Assembly: GCA_007844125.1 (NCBI GenBank)
Contig: CM017567.1
Coordinates: 34,916,111 to 34,980,110, forward strand
Origin: Sinonovacula constricta
Lineage: Eukaryota > Mollusca > Bivalvia > Cardiida > Solecurtidae
Reading direction: 5' to 3'
DNA length: 64,000 nucleotides
Each line of letters starts with the position of its first letter. The first letter of the stretch is position 1. Under the pieces are notes generated by a model, which did no database searches, was not told the origin of the DNA, and saw only the letters and a list, made by a program, of their open reading frames with translations. This document shows positions 45,019 to 56,242 of this stretch, in pieces. Position numbers and translations under genes: made by a program.

Positions 45019-45441
45019 GGACCTGGTAACGCAGTCAGTAGAGTGTTGGCTCGAGGTACGGGAGGCCTTGGGTTCGATCCCGGGTCGTGACATACCAAAG
45101 TCGTTTAAAATGGAAGTAGTATAGCTCCCTTGCTAACGCTCAAGCAAATATAATTGTAGTTCCATGACTGGTTGGCCTGATGTCAGGATTATGTGACTGG
45201 GTATTGTAGTTCCATGACTGGTTGGCCTGATGTCAGGATTATGTGACTGGGTATTGTAGTTCCATGACTGGTTGGCCTGATGTCAGGATTATGTGACTGG
45301 GTGTGGTATCATGCAAGGTGTTCACGGCATGCTATACACCGTGAAGACTACACTGTATCTGATTCAAGTTGACACCGTCTCCAGATAACTGAAATACTTT
45401 TGGTGGAACTATAAACCCAATAAATAAATAAATAAATAAAA
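45019..45441 (+). mobile_element. SINE family A with internal 50-bp triplication
   Basis: Well-preserved head GGACCTGGTAACGCAGTCAG and B box GGGTTCGATCCCGGG. The core segment ATTGTAGTTCCATGACTGGT, TGGCCTGATGTCAGGATTAT, GTGACTGGGT is present three times in tandem, identical, at 45153-45302. It continues into GTGGTATCATGCAAGGTGTT, GCATGCTATACACCGTGAAG and a TAAA-repeat tail. The duplicated core is the same segment that forms the large 44-bp array at 13659. Confidence 0.92.
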
Positions 45442-45444
45442 ACA

Positions 45445-45580
45445 AATAGGTCAGCTGGAAGTCCTATTTATATTAAGTCCTTTGCCTTGAATGGGACTCA
45501 AACCCATGTGGTAAGAGGCAAGCAGCTAGAGGACATAAAAGTCACCACTCTGACAATATGCCACGGATGCTCCGTGCCAG
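45445..45580 (-). mobile_element. SINE family B, partial, tail-to-tail with SINE-A
   Basis: On the minus strand: CACGGAGCATCCGTGGCATA, CCACATGGGTTTGAGTCCCA, TTCAAGGCAAAGGACTTAAT, CTTCCAGCTGACCT. It stops there, immediately next to the A-rich tail of the preceding SINE. Confidence 0.75.
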
Positions 45581-45904
45581 GATATATACATTGAACATTT
45601 AACATTAAAATTTCTTTGTTGTGTTGTCCAGCTTGTTACTTATTTGTTTGTATGGCTTATTTCATTTTGTTATATATTGAGGTGCATCCCAGGTTTCCAA
45701 AAGTATTTGTGTTAAACTGCCAATTTTTAAGTGCAAAATGATAAGACTTAGTCAAATAGTGAAGAGCTGGATAAGCAAGCCCCTGCAGATAGCTGTCAGA
45801 TAGGAACCTCCACTATCTGCTCATGAATTTCTAGATTTTTTCTTGCTTCATGTATGCAGTTGTGTTAACTGCCTCTTTTTCAGATAAATGGAAAAAATAA
45901 CATC
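45581..45904. other. Unannotated AT-rich DNA
   Basis: No supported feature. Confidence 0.4.
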
Positions 45905-46062
45905 TTTTTTTTTGTTGCTTAGTTTCAAATCTGGTTGCTTAAACTCAATGATTTGATTGTATTTATTTCAGAGTTAATAAAAAAATAAATTATAATTGAA
46001 TTTTTTTTTATAGTACCATGTGTTCTTTGAATAAATATTTATTTTTTGGTCAAAAAAGGTAC
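45905..46062 (+). repeat. Dispersed AT-rich repeat, copy 2
   Basis: Matches 5945-6102 (TTTCAAATCTGGTTGC, AAACTCAATGATTTG, AAATTATAATTGAA, TGTGTTCTTTGAATA, ATATTTATTTTTTGG). Confidence 0.7.
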
Positions 46063-46851
46063 TTGTAACCAAGTCATAACAAGCAACACAAACAAGGTAC
46101 TTTTCTAAATAATATCATTGCAGTAAATATGAAATAAAATACCTTAATAATACAATTTATGCAAGCAGATTGGAAACTAAGCACAAAAATGTAAAGGCCA
46201 TTAATTTTCCCAATTATCTGAAAAAGAGCCAATTAAGAACAAGTTAATTGAGCCTTGAACACAATGAAGCATAAAAGGAATGGTTATATAGTTGATGACA
46301 CCAAAAACTTAGTCATGGATTGTGAAATGATTGTGCCCAAAATATTGTTAACTACGATCAAAAATAAAGATTAACATTGAGTGCATGCCAAGAACTTACA
46401 GAGGGCCCGCATAAATGGTTAAGTAAGACTAGCAATTCATTTTAAATGCAATAGTTTAATATTCCCTCCAGAACATGATTATTTTAATGTTGTTTTAAAT
46501 GTCAAGAAATCTTAATTTTAATGCTTCATTTTATTGTGGTATTATGGTGTTGCCAGTAATGGTAGCAGTCAAGTATTTTATTTAATATTGGATTTAAATA
46601 CCTTTATTGGACCCATTTTACATAAAGTCAATTGTTTAGTGTTCAAAACGTGCCATTTATTTTTTTATGTGAAATATGTTCCAGAAACATCTTTGTAGTC
46701 ATCAAAATGGTGGCCCATGAGGTTCTCAACTTTGTTAGATACATGTGCTTTTAGATAATATATTGATAATAGGCTCAGATTATGGCAAAAATTAAGATGT
46801 TAACATTATTAAAATGCTTGTCTTCGAGCTTTATTTTGTAATTTAAAACCT
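46063..46851. other. Unannotated AT-rich DNA
   Basis: No supported gene. Confidence 0.4.
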
Positions 46852-47080
46852 TTTTGAACTGAAAAATGCAAAATCTTTTTTTTAGACTGAAATGTAAAAC
46901 GATTTTGGTCTGAAATGTGAAGCATTTTTGATTGAAATTTTATACTTTTTAGACTGATATGTGAAACTTTTTGGTCTGAAATGTGAAACTTTTTGAAGAA
47001 AAATGTAAAACCATTTTGTTATAAATGTAAAACAATTTTTAACTGAATTGTATTTTTTGTGTGACTAAAATGCGAATAAA
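46852..47080 (+). repeat. Decayed 20-24-bp repeat, left shoulder of 45-bp array
   Basis: Irregular copies of GACTGAAATGTAAAACGATTTT-like half-units (GGTCTGAAATGTGAAGC, AGACTGATATGTGAAAC, GGTCTGAAATGTGAAAC). They are the diverged ancestor-like form of the half-unit seen in the regular array that follows. Confidence 0.7.
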
Positions 47081-47545
47081 CCTTTTAGACTTAAGTGTAG
47101 AACCTGATTCAACTGAAATGTAAAACCTTTTGAACTTAAGTGTAAAACCTGATTCAACTGAAATGTAAAACCTCTTGAACTTAAGTGTAAAACCTGATTC
47201 AACTGAAATGTAAAACCTTTTGGACTTAAGTGTAAAACCTGATTCAACTGAAATGTAAAACCTCTTGGACTTAAGTGTAAAACCTGATTCAACTGAAATG
47301 TAAAACCTCTAGAACTTAAGTGTAAAACCTGATTCAACTGAAATGTAAAACCTCTTGGACTTAAGTGTAAAACCTGATTCAACTGAAATGTAAAACCTCT
47401 TGGACTTAAGTGTAAAACCTGATTCAACTGAAATGTAAAACCTCTTGGACTTAAGTGTAAAACCTGATTCAACTGAAATGTAAAACCTCTTGGACTTAAG
47501 TGTAAAACCTGATTCAACTGAAATGTAAAACCTTTTGGACTGCAA
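47081..47545 (+). repeat. 45-bp minisatellite (dimeric unit)
   Basis: About ten copies of a 45-bp unit made of two related halves: GGACTTAAGTGTAAAACCTG and ATTCAACTGAAATGTAAAAC followed by CTCTT. Because 45 is a multiple of three, minus-strand frames stay open (15-residue repeat), an artefact. Confidence 0.95.
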
Positions 47546-48526
47546 CATAAGACCTACCAGTGTACGTTTATCTTTTATTCACAATTAAACTGGGCCAGGA
47601 AATAATAAACATGATCAGAAATTAATATTGCTATAAAAATATCATGCTTGAATGTTTTTGCTTGACCATTATCTTTGACATCACATGATCTATGTTACAC
47701 ATGACACGATCAACAGTCCATCAATATCTGCAGAGATTCATGTTCCAATAAATACTGCTACAATGTGTTCATAGTGAAAGAACCCTTGTGGGAATATTTA
47801 CAAGTAATTGTTTAAACAGTTTTTTCAGTTGCCATGGCAACAAGAACAAACATAGTCAGTGGTTGACCACCCCCCCCTTTCCCCACATCCCCACCGGGGG
47901 TCTTGAGGCCCATTGATTGCCTGACTGATGAGTACAATACATCTCCACTGGTCTGTTTACTTTCCTCTTCAATCAGTCGCCACTCAGCTTCTCTATGAGA
48001 TGAGGAATGGAGAGGATCAGTTAGAAGGAACCAACAGGACTTGGAGTTTCATCAGGAAATGAAAATGAAAAATAGTAAAGTTTAATAACAAAAACATATA
48101 ATATATAAAACAATAATGCTCCCATGTTCTGTTTACTTTCCTCTTCATTACTAGTATGTGTCCACCTAACTTCCCTATGAGATAGGAGACAGAGAGACTG
48201 AGTTCAGAGCTTTCAGGTCAATGCCTCCTTGTAAATGATCTTTTTTTATTGTCCAGGTTCAGTCAATATTTTTGCATACTTTAATGTCTAATCCAGGTTA
48301 AAGAGACGACTACTGCTGTGTTGGCATTACTGGAGCCCCTGAAACCATGGCAAACCTGCATACAAACCATTAACACTTTCATTTTAAACATGGTATCTGA
48401 CAGTTTGCCTATATGTAATACATACATGTTACAATGTCTGACTCCTCTTCTGGGAAATCTGTACATAATTGCTGCAGAGACTTATACCTTAAGTCAAGTA
48501 AAGGATGTTTATAACAATACCACATT
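47546..48526. other. Unannotated DNA with a local duplication
   Basis: CTGTTTACTTTCCTCTTCA and CTATGAGAT motifs recur at 47952-48003 and 48128-48185, about 175 bp apart. G/C runs occur near 47870-47900. No gene is supported. Confidence 0.5.
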
Positions 48527-49492
48527 TGTACAATACCATAATTATACCACAATTGTACAATACCACAATTGTCACAGTTGTACAATATCACAATTGTATA
48601 CGACAATTGAACAATACCACAACTGTCACAATTGTTCAATAACGCAATTGAATAATAGCACAATTGAACAATACCACAATTGTACAATACCACAATTATA
48701 CCACAATTGTACAATACAACAATTGTCACAGTTGTACAATATACCACAATTGTATACCACAATTGTACAATACAACAATTGTCACAGTTGTACAATACCA
48801 CAATTGTATACCACAATTGTACAATACTACAATTGTCACAGTTGTACAATACCACAATTGTATACCACAATTGTACAATACTACAATTGTCACAGTTGTA
48901 CAATACCACACTTGTACAGTACCACAATTGTCACAGTTGTACAATAACACAGTTGTCACAACTGTACAATACCTCAGTTGTCACAATTGTACAATACCTC
49001 AGTTGTCACAATTGTACAATAACACAGTTGTACAATACCACAACTGTACAATACCACAATTGTACAATACCACAACTGTACAATACCACAACTGTACAAT
49101 ATCACAACTGTACAATACCACAACTGTACAATACCACAATTGTATACCACAATTGTACAATACCACAATTGTCACAATTGTACAATAACACAGTTGTTCA
49201 ATACCACAACTGTACAATACCACAATTGTACAATAACACAGTTGTTTTATACCACAACTGTACAATACCACAATTGTACAATAAATGCCACAAATGTACA
49301 ATACCACAGTTGTACATTACCGCAATCATACAATACCACAATTGTACAATACCACAATTGTACAATACCACAATGGTACAATAAATACCGCAGTTGTACA
49401 ATACCGCAGTTGTGCAATACCACAATTGTACAGTACCATAATTGTACAATACCACAATTGTACAACTACAATTGTACAATAAAAACAATACT
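48527..49492 (+). repeat. 16-bp palindromic minisatellite (ACAATACC/ACAATTGT)
   Basis: Roughly 60 units built from the 8-mers ACAATACC and ACAATTGT (or ACAACTGT, ACAGTTGT). ACAATTGT is a perfect palindrome. Some stretches insert CACAGTTG spacers or GTATACC variants. Open frames up to 234 codons on both strands arise because the unit lacks stops; they are not genes. Confidence 0.95.
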
Positions 49493-49667
49493 AATCATTT
49501 AATATATAGCTTTAAATTTCCTTACATGTATTTCCAAATCTATAATTAAGAATGATGGGATTTTCAGCTAAAAATAAAAATTATGATAAAACTGATTAGC
49601 CAGAGGATCATGTAATGTGATCTCAAGAGTAAGCGGTCAGGTTTTTTTTTGTCAGTTAAATACAAGT

Positions 49668-49837
49668 TGGCTGTGCAGCATGGCTTAGAGAGGAAAATGA
49701 CATGTTAGGTGTTATGTTTTACTGTGAACAGGGATGTCTGCACAAATAAACAGTATTTTGCAGGATCTGTTCAGGTAACAATAAATTATAAGATTGCATG
49801 ACAGAAAAAATGGTCCAAACTGTCAGAGATACCACCT
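49668..49837 (-). mobile_element. MITE family M, truncated copy
   Basis: On the minus strand it starts AGGTGGTATCTCTGACAGTT after TTAA (49838-49841), and runs through TGTTACCTGAACAGATCCTG and AAATACTG to CTAAGCCATGCTGCACAGCC. The other end is missing. Confidence 0.7.
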
Positions 49838-49852
49838 TTAATAGGATGCACT

Positions 49853-50940
49853 TCACTAAATTTAAAATTAATTGGCATTGTATAAAAGTTTCTGTTTTAA
49901 GTGTAAAGGTTAAATGTGAATTAATAAATTTAGCAAAAGTGTGATAAAAATGTAAGCTTAGAGTTAATTGTAACACAACAGTAAATAAAAGGTGCTTTTA
50001 TTGACAGTTATTGAAGCATTGCCATGCTCAAACTCAGTATGATAAATCTGCATATAGTAAGAATGGTTTATGGTTATGCTACACTTTGCACAGTGTTTAT
50101 GTTGACACAACACTAAATGAATTCATGCAGCTGTGTCTTCTGCTTACACTGCCAAGTTTGCCATCAAAATGCCAGGCAAATTGAACAACAAGCAATTGGG
50201 AATGTTAGACAGTGATTTCATTCTTATTTTATTGCTGCCAGCATTGTGCTTATGTGTCGAAAAAGTGATAAATCTGATTGTGAAAAATAAAAAAGCGTAA
50301 GATTTGTCCTGGTTACTGACTTGAGCATAAACCATACATAAATACACTAAGAAATACTTGCTTGTTTGAGAAATTATAGACCAGGCTCAGCTTTTGAGTA
50401 TTTTGTTTGAGCTTTCATTGTCGCCCATACTGTGCTAGATTGATGAAATTTTGATTATCAGTGATCTGGGGAAAAATATTAATTGCCTATAATTGGAAAA
50501 GAAAAACTTGGTCTTGGTCTCATTTTTTAGCTTCTTTTCATTTCTCAGAAACTGCAGATCACAGCACTTTGGTTTTGTTTGCTTGTCCTTTCTGCGCTAC
50601 CCTCACCTCTCAAGACTGATGGAGAGATGAAGGTGTTTGTTTGGTTAGACTGTCTCAGAGGATAGAATTAGCCAGGTCTGGTCTGCATGGAAATAATCTG
50701 CCCTCATTATAGCAACTACTGCAGTTCTGACTTGTTGACTGATGAACAGGAGGCTTTTTAATTCTTAATACGCTTAGAATGCATTAGAAACTGATCAGGA
50801 TCCACAATATTGGAAGCTAAAAGTCTGTGTCAACATGCTTTGTGACCCATGCTTGAATTTGTCAATATTTACTAGTGAATTGAGTTATTAGGGAAATGTT
50901 GTAGGATTAAACATGTTCATATAAAGTGGCTGGCAGAAAT
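49853..50940. other. Unannotated AT-rich DNA
   Basis: No supported gene. Confidence 0.4.
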
Positions 50941-51253
50941 AGTTTGTTTGTTTGTTTGTTTGTTTGTTTGATCGTCCCACCAACAGTATTTCAGTTATCT
51001 GAAGAGGGTGTCCAATTGAAGCAGATGTAGTTTTGCCTTCACTGTGTATATCATGCCTTGAACACCAGGCATGATACCACACCCACACCCAGTCACATTA
51101 TCCTGACACTGGGCCAACCAGTCTTGCTTGAGCGTTAGCAAGGAAGCTTTACCATTACCATTTTTAACGACTTTGGTATGTCACAGCTTGTGATTAAACC
51201 AGGGGCCTCCCGTACCTGGAGCAGATGCTCTACTGACTGTGCTACCAGGTCCA
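50941..51253 (-). mobile_element. SINE family A, full copy, minus strand
   Basis: On the minus strand: GGACCTGGTAGCACAGTCAG, GAGCATCTGCTCCAGGTACG, GGAGGCCCCTGGTTTAATCA, ACATACCAAAGTCGTTAAAA, GTGTCAGGATAATGTGACTG, CTTCAGATAACTGAAA and a CAAA-repeat tail of about seven units. The worn B box suggests an older copy. Confidence 0.88.
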
Positions 51254-51350
51254 GTGAGGCAGAAAGAGAATTTACATGAAAGATGGAGACTGTTGAATAT
51301 TCCGGGCTCTTGTCAGATCTTTCAGATGCTTATTTTCAGTCATTTGTGCT

Positions 51351-51580
51351 CAGTGGCACCCATGGCTGAGTTGCTGAGTTGTCACTTTTCTCATATTGCA
51401 TAGGTTTAAGTCCCTGTTGTGCCTGAACTTAAATTTGGGGATGTCTTTCATCTAACCTGTGGTGTGTTCTATTCAGACATTTATTGTTTGTCTTTTTCCA
51501 GGAATAAGAGCTTAACTGTAAGAGCAGTGTCACCATCTTAAGTGATTGGATATAGCTAAAATAAAAAGTAAATAAAAAAT
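51351..51580 (+). mobile_element. SINE family B, diverged copy
   Basis: TGGCACCCATGGCTGAGTTG, GCATAGGTTTAAGTCCCTG, CATCTAACCTGTGGTGTG, TTCTATTCAGACATTTATTG and a TAAATAAAAAA tail. The head and body order match the family. Confidence 0.7.
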
Positions 51581-52389
51581 ATTGATGTATGTGGTGTATA
51601 TTACCAGATTGTACCTTGGGTATCTGATATTTTAAGTTTTCAATTGCAAGTGTCAAAATCAGTGTCCTAATTGACAAATGTCATTTTATTTGCCTGTATA
51701 ACCACAATTGTCATTATTGCTACATGTATGTACAATTTTATTTACATGATATTTACGTCTATCTATTGAGATAAATGTATTAATATTTACCCGCACATGT
51801 TTGATAAATTATCTCTCTGTCATTTATGGTTTACCTATACTAATTGTAAATTAAATACTTACATCTTCATGATGTGACAACAAGACACAATTGTAGAGCA
51901 ATAAATAGTGTAAATCCTGATAAGACATCACCTAGCAAAGTGCTGATCTAGATCTAATCAATGTGCATATGCTGAATATAAACATACTTAGCGGACCACT
52001 TCAACCCAGAACACTGGACTGGGTACCACAATCGCTAGAGTTATGATGCCTTTATCTTTGCTAGAACATTATAAAGTCATTGGCTTAAATATTGGACAAT
52101 TAGTTTTAACTGAAAATCAGTTCATTATGGTTATCATACCAGCATGCATCATAGAATCCATTATTGCCATGTGTTACATGTTGTATTGCCGTATGTTACA
52201 TTACTATGCTTCCCTGTCAGTTATGTGCCAATTAGTTCATGTTCACTGTAACTTTACTTGAATTTATGCTGAAAAAGGACCTTTGCTTGACAAAAAAGTA
52301 CAGAATGTATGGCTGTTGTAGGTGTATTTAATTACATGGCTTCAAGCTGCTTCCAGACAACTTGTTAGAGATAAAGTTTGCAAAATATA
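51581..52389. other. Unannotated AT-rich DNA
   Basis: A partial foldback-like segment (TAGTGTAAATCCTGATAAGACA) is near 51907. No gene is supported. Confidence 0.4.
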
Positions 52390-52690
52390 GGTTGGAAATG
52401 CAAGATATAGTTGGAGTTTACAAGATGTGTGCAGAATCTGAAAGATGTGGGTGGAGTTTGCAAGATATTGGTGGGGTTTTGGGTATGTCAGGTGAGTTTG
52501 CAAGATGTGGGTAGAGTTTGCAAGATATTGGTGGGGTTTTGGGTATGTCAGGTGAGTTTGCAAGATGTGGGTAGAGTTTGAAAAGTGTGGATGGAGTTTA
52601 CAAGATATTGGTAGAGTTTAGCAGATGGGGGTTATGGGTGGAGTTGAGCAGGTTTGTGTGGAGTTTGTAAGTTATGGGTGGAATTTTACC
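52390..52690 (+). repeat. Irregular GTTTGCAAGATGTGG repeat with a 60-bp duplication
   Basis: About 20-bp irregular units (GGTGGAGTTTGCAAGATATT, GAGTTTGCAAGATGTGGGTA). A 60-bp block containing GGTGGGGTTTTGGGTATGTC is duplicated in tandem at about 52455-52574. Confidence 0.8.
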
Positions 52691-53142
52691 TAAATAATAG
52701 TTAGAGGCTATTGTGTTTATTCTCCTGTACTAAGCCACAAGGGAAGGAGGAGACTGACCAACGATCTGTTTTACTATTTACTCTTCTTTTTCGACCAATT
52801 AGGGGCTAGTAATTGATTGAAGACTCAGCCTCTTTGCAGCAAAGAGACCAACATTGGGACCGTTATTGCATGACACCTGTAAATATTAAATTGCTGGCAT
52901 TCAAATTGCTGGATCTTACAACTAAGCTTTGTACTTATTATAAAGTCTTGTTATCAATAAGTTCCTTTTATCTTTTTTTGGCTTGGTTTGGTAAATGAGT
53001 TAAATGAGTTTGTTTTTAAGACAGTCACCGTGTGTTGTTACACACAAAAACAAGAATGGCATTATTTTTTCATCCTTCTCTCACTAAGATGACTAAAGAT
53101 GACTAGGAGTACGAGTACAGTTCCAGTTTAAAAAAAAGGTGA
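52691..53142. other. Unannotated DNA
   Basis: No supported feature. Confidence 0.4.
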
Positions 53143-53940
53143 TAGAGAAGAAAGAGATAGAGAGAGAGGAGATGGCAGAGACAGAGAGAGGGGAGGGCAG
53201 AGAGAGAGAGAGGGGGAGGAAGTAAGAGAGGGGTAGGGTAGAGAGAGGAGGAGGGCAGAGAGAGAGGGGGGCAGAGACAGGAGAGAGAGAGAGGGGATGG
53301 CAGAGACAGAGAGAGAGGTGGGGGGCAGAGAGAGAGAGAGGGGGGGAGGTAGGAAGTAAGAGAGGGGGAGGGCAGAGAGAGAGATGGAGAAGGAGTTAAA
53401 GAGGGGGAGGGCAGAGAGAGAGAGAAGGGAGGGCAGAGAGAGAGAGGGGGAGGGCAGAGAGAGAGAGAGGGGATGGCAGAGACAGAGAGAGGAGGGGGGG
53501 GGGGCAGAGAGAGATGGGAGGGAGTAAGAGAGGGGGAGGGCAGACAGAGAGAGAGAGGGGGGGCAGAGAGAGAGAGAGAGGGGGAGGGCAGAGAGAGAGA
53601 GAGGGGATGGTAGAGACAGAGAGAGGGGGAGGGCAGAGAGAGAGAAGGGAGGCAGAGAGAGAGAGAGGGGGGAGGGCAGAGAGAGGGGGAGGGCAGAGAG
53701 AGAGATGGGGAGGGCGGAGAGAGAGAAGGGAGGGCAGAGAGAGAGAGAGGTGATGGCAGAGACAGAGAGAGGGAGAGGGGATGGCAGAGACAGAGAGAGG
53801 GGGAGGGCAGAGAGAGATAGGGAGGGAGTAAGAGAGGGGGAGGGCAGACAGAGAGAGAGAGGGGGGAGGGCAGAGAGAGAGAGTGGGGGGGGGGAGGGAG
53901 TAAGAGAGGTAAGGGCAGAGAGAGAGAGAAGAAGAGAGGG
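53143..53940 (+). repeat. Polypurine (GA)n/GGGGAGGGCAGAGA tract, about 800 bp
   Basis: Almost entirely purine on the plus strand, with GAGAGAGA runs alternating with GGGGGAGGGCAGAG blocks and AGGGAGTAAGAGAGG variants, and a few isolated pyrimidines (GGCAGA, GATGG). Long G-runs occur. The 297-residue minus-strand frame of Ser/Leu/Pro is a compositional artefact. Confidence 0.95.
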
Positions 53941-54820
53941 ACTGTGGTGATGAGTTGAGAGGAGGAGAGAGGGACTATGGAGTTAATCAAGTGCATAATT
54001 TCTCATTTCTATACACATGGAGAGTTATCCAGTCGGAGGTCTTCATTATTATTGGATGCATACTCGTAACACAATTGTTACAGTAGAGTGCAGTGTACTT
54101 CACACTTTGATGTCTTCAGAAATAATTAGAAAAAGTCTTCCAACATATTCAAGGCAAGATAATGAAGTTTTGTTTTGGTTATTATAGTCCTGTGGCAGGA
54201 AACCCTAGATGCATAGTTATACTTTTATTCAAATGACCATTTCGGTATTGTCTTCAAATTCATTTAGTCATTTTGCTTAGTTTTAAATGTTTGTTCAAAT
54301 AATTTAATTAATAGCCCTGATCCCTAGATTGTTTTCAAATATTCTGTCTTTCAAAAGATTACAATGGTCCCAAAGGTTTTGAGCTTTAAAAGCATTGAGA
54401 AAATTTTGAACTTTTTTGGCTGTTTGAAACTCCACAGTCTAATTTATCTCTGATCTGTGCATCTGGGAGAATATATGTCTCCTGTTTATATCAGTCATCA
54501 ACAGATAAATCTATGCATCACTGATTGCTGGATAGTGGCACTATTGGTTAAATAAATATGAAAGGTGGATAATTTGGTTCTATATATGTGCCATGTAGAT
54601 AGATCAAACTGTTATGAACTAAGTGACAATATTTCTCTTTAAATGTTGGTCTTCTGTAAACTTCATATTTATCGCCCAGGGATGGGGTTGGGGTGGGGGG
54701 TTATAATTTCCAAAAAGGGAAATTAAAATTCAGTTATCTGTACATTTACAAGTTTTAGAAGTTAAGTTCAATTTTTTAGTTGAAAGTGAAGTTAACACTG
54801 TTACATTTGTATTCATAGGC
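53941..54820. other. Unannotated AT-rich DNA
   Basis: No supported gene. Confidence 0.4.
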
Positions 54821-54979
54821 TGGGGGCATTTATTAGAGAGGGGGCATTTATTAGACAGGGGGCATTTATTAGACAGGGAGCATTTATTAGAGAGGGGGCA
54901 TTTATTAGACAGGGAGCATTTATTAGAGAGGGGGCATTTATTAGACAGGGGGCATTTATTAGAGAGGGGGCATTTATTA
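54821..54979 (+). repeat. 18-bp minisatellite
   Basis: About 8-9 units of GCATTTATTAGACAGGGG or GCATTTATTAGAGAGGGG. The two variants (GACAGG/GAGAGG) alternate irregularly. Confidence 0.93.
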
Positions 54980-55094
54980 CAAAGTTTATGGTATATCTAA
55001 GCTATCTTAGCAGGAAATGGTGCGGTTTAGGCAAATTGTGTAGACCTTAATCAGCCAGCTTCCTGCTAGAACTAGGAATCAGCAGGTGTTATAA

Positions 55095-55258
55095 CAAATG
55101 TAGCAAGCTAAAGGTGATATCCATCTCTAGTGTAAACAAATGTAACAAATGTAGCAAGCTAAAGGTGATATCCATCTCTAGTGTAATCACATGTAACAAA
55201 TGTAGCAAGCTGAAGGTGATATCCATCTCTAGTGTAAACAAATGTAGCAAGCTAAATA
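55095..55258 (+). repeat. 51-bp tandem repeat, variant of the 42-bp array
   Basis: Three copies of the CAAGCTAAAGGTGATATCCA, TCTCTAGTGTAA unit with an extra ATGTAACAA segment, separated from the main array by about 225 bp of unrelated DNA. Confidence 0.9.
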
Positions 55259-55480
55259 GGTAAATAAGAAAAGGTCCTATCAAAATTTTCACAGATATTT
55301 AAATTTTATCTACCAATAGACAAAGGCAAACAAGGTAAATGCAAATGTGAAAAAAACACTGAGACGAGACATAACACACATAAAGAAAAAACATTAGTTA
55401 CTGCCTTGGAACGGTCAATTGGCAAAAGGGCCAACTGGGGTGCTTAAACCTGGTTTGTGGAGCGCTCCAACCTCACACAG
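55259..55480. other. Spacer between two related arrays
   Basis: Unrelated AT-rich sequence separating the 51-bp and 42-bp arrays. Confidence 0.5.
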
Positions 55481-55484
55481 TCCA

Positions 55485-56242
55485 GTGTAAACAAATGTAG
55501 CAAGCTAAAGGTGACATCCATCTCTGGTGTAAACAAATGTAGCAAGGTTAAGGTGACATTCATCTCTAGTGTCAACATATGTAGCAAGCTAAAAGTGACA
55601 TCCTTCTCAAGTGTAAACAAATGTAGCAAGCTAAAGCTGACATCCATCTCTAGTGTAAACAAATGTAGCAAGCTAAAGGTGACATCCATCTCTGGTGTCA
55701 ACAAATGTAGCAAGCTAAAGGTGACATCAATCTCTAGTGTAAACAAATGTAGCAAGCTAAAGCTGACATCCATCTCTAGTGTAAACAAATGTAGCAAGCT
55801 AAAGGTGACATCCATCTCTGGTGTCAACAAATGTAGCAAGCTAAAAGTGACATCCTTCTCAAGTGTAAACAAATGTAGCAAGCTTAGGGGGACATCCATC
55901 TCTAGTGTAAACAAATGTAGCAAGCTAAAGCTGACATCCTTCTCAAGTGTAAACAAATGTAGCAAGCTTAAGGTGACATCCATCTCTAGTGTGAACAAAT
56001 GTAGCAAGCTAAAGCTGACATCCATCTCTAGTGTAAACAAATATAGCAAGCTAAAAGTAACATCCATCTCTAGTGTAAACAAATGTAGCAAGCTTAAGGT
56101 GACATCCATCTCTAGTGTAAACAAATGTAGCAAGCTTAAGGTGACATCCATCTCTAGTGTAAACATATATAGCAAGCTAAAAGTGACATCCATCTCTAGT
56201 GTAAACAAATGTAGCAAGCTAAAGCTGACATCCATCTCTGGT
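55485..56242 (+). repeat. 42-bp minisatellite
   Basis: About 18 copies of AACAAATGTAGCAAGCTAAA, GGTGACATCCATCTCTAGTG, TA. Variants are AAGCTGAC, TTCTCAAGTG and CTCTGGTG. Because 42 is a multiple of three and stops are absent, frames of 263 and 270 codons stay open on opposite strands. Neither has a non-repeat domain. Confidence 0.95.

Noticed and set aside
48409..49502. Several 100-234-codon Tyr/Asn/Thr-rich and Cys/Val/Tyr-rich frames
   Set aside because: Read-through of the 16-bp palindromic array on both strands.
53103..53996. 297-codon Ser/Leu/Pro-rich minus-strand frame
   Set aside because: Pure translation of the polypurine tract; composition only.
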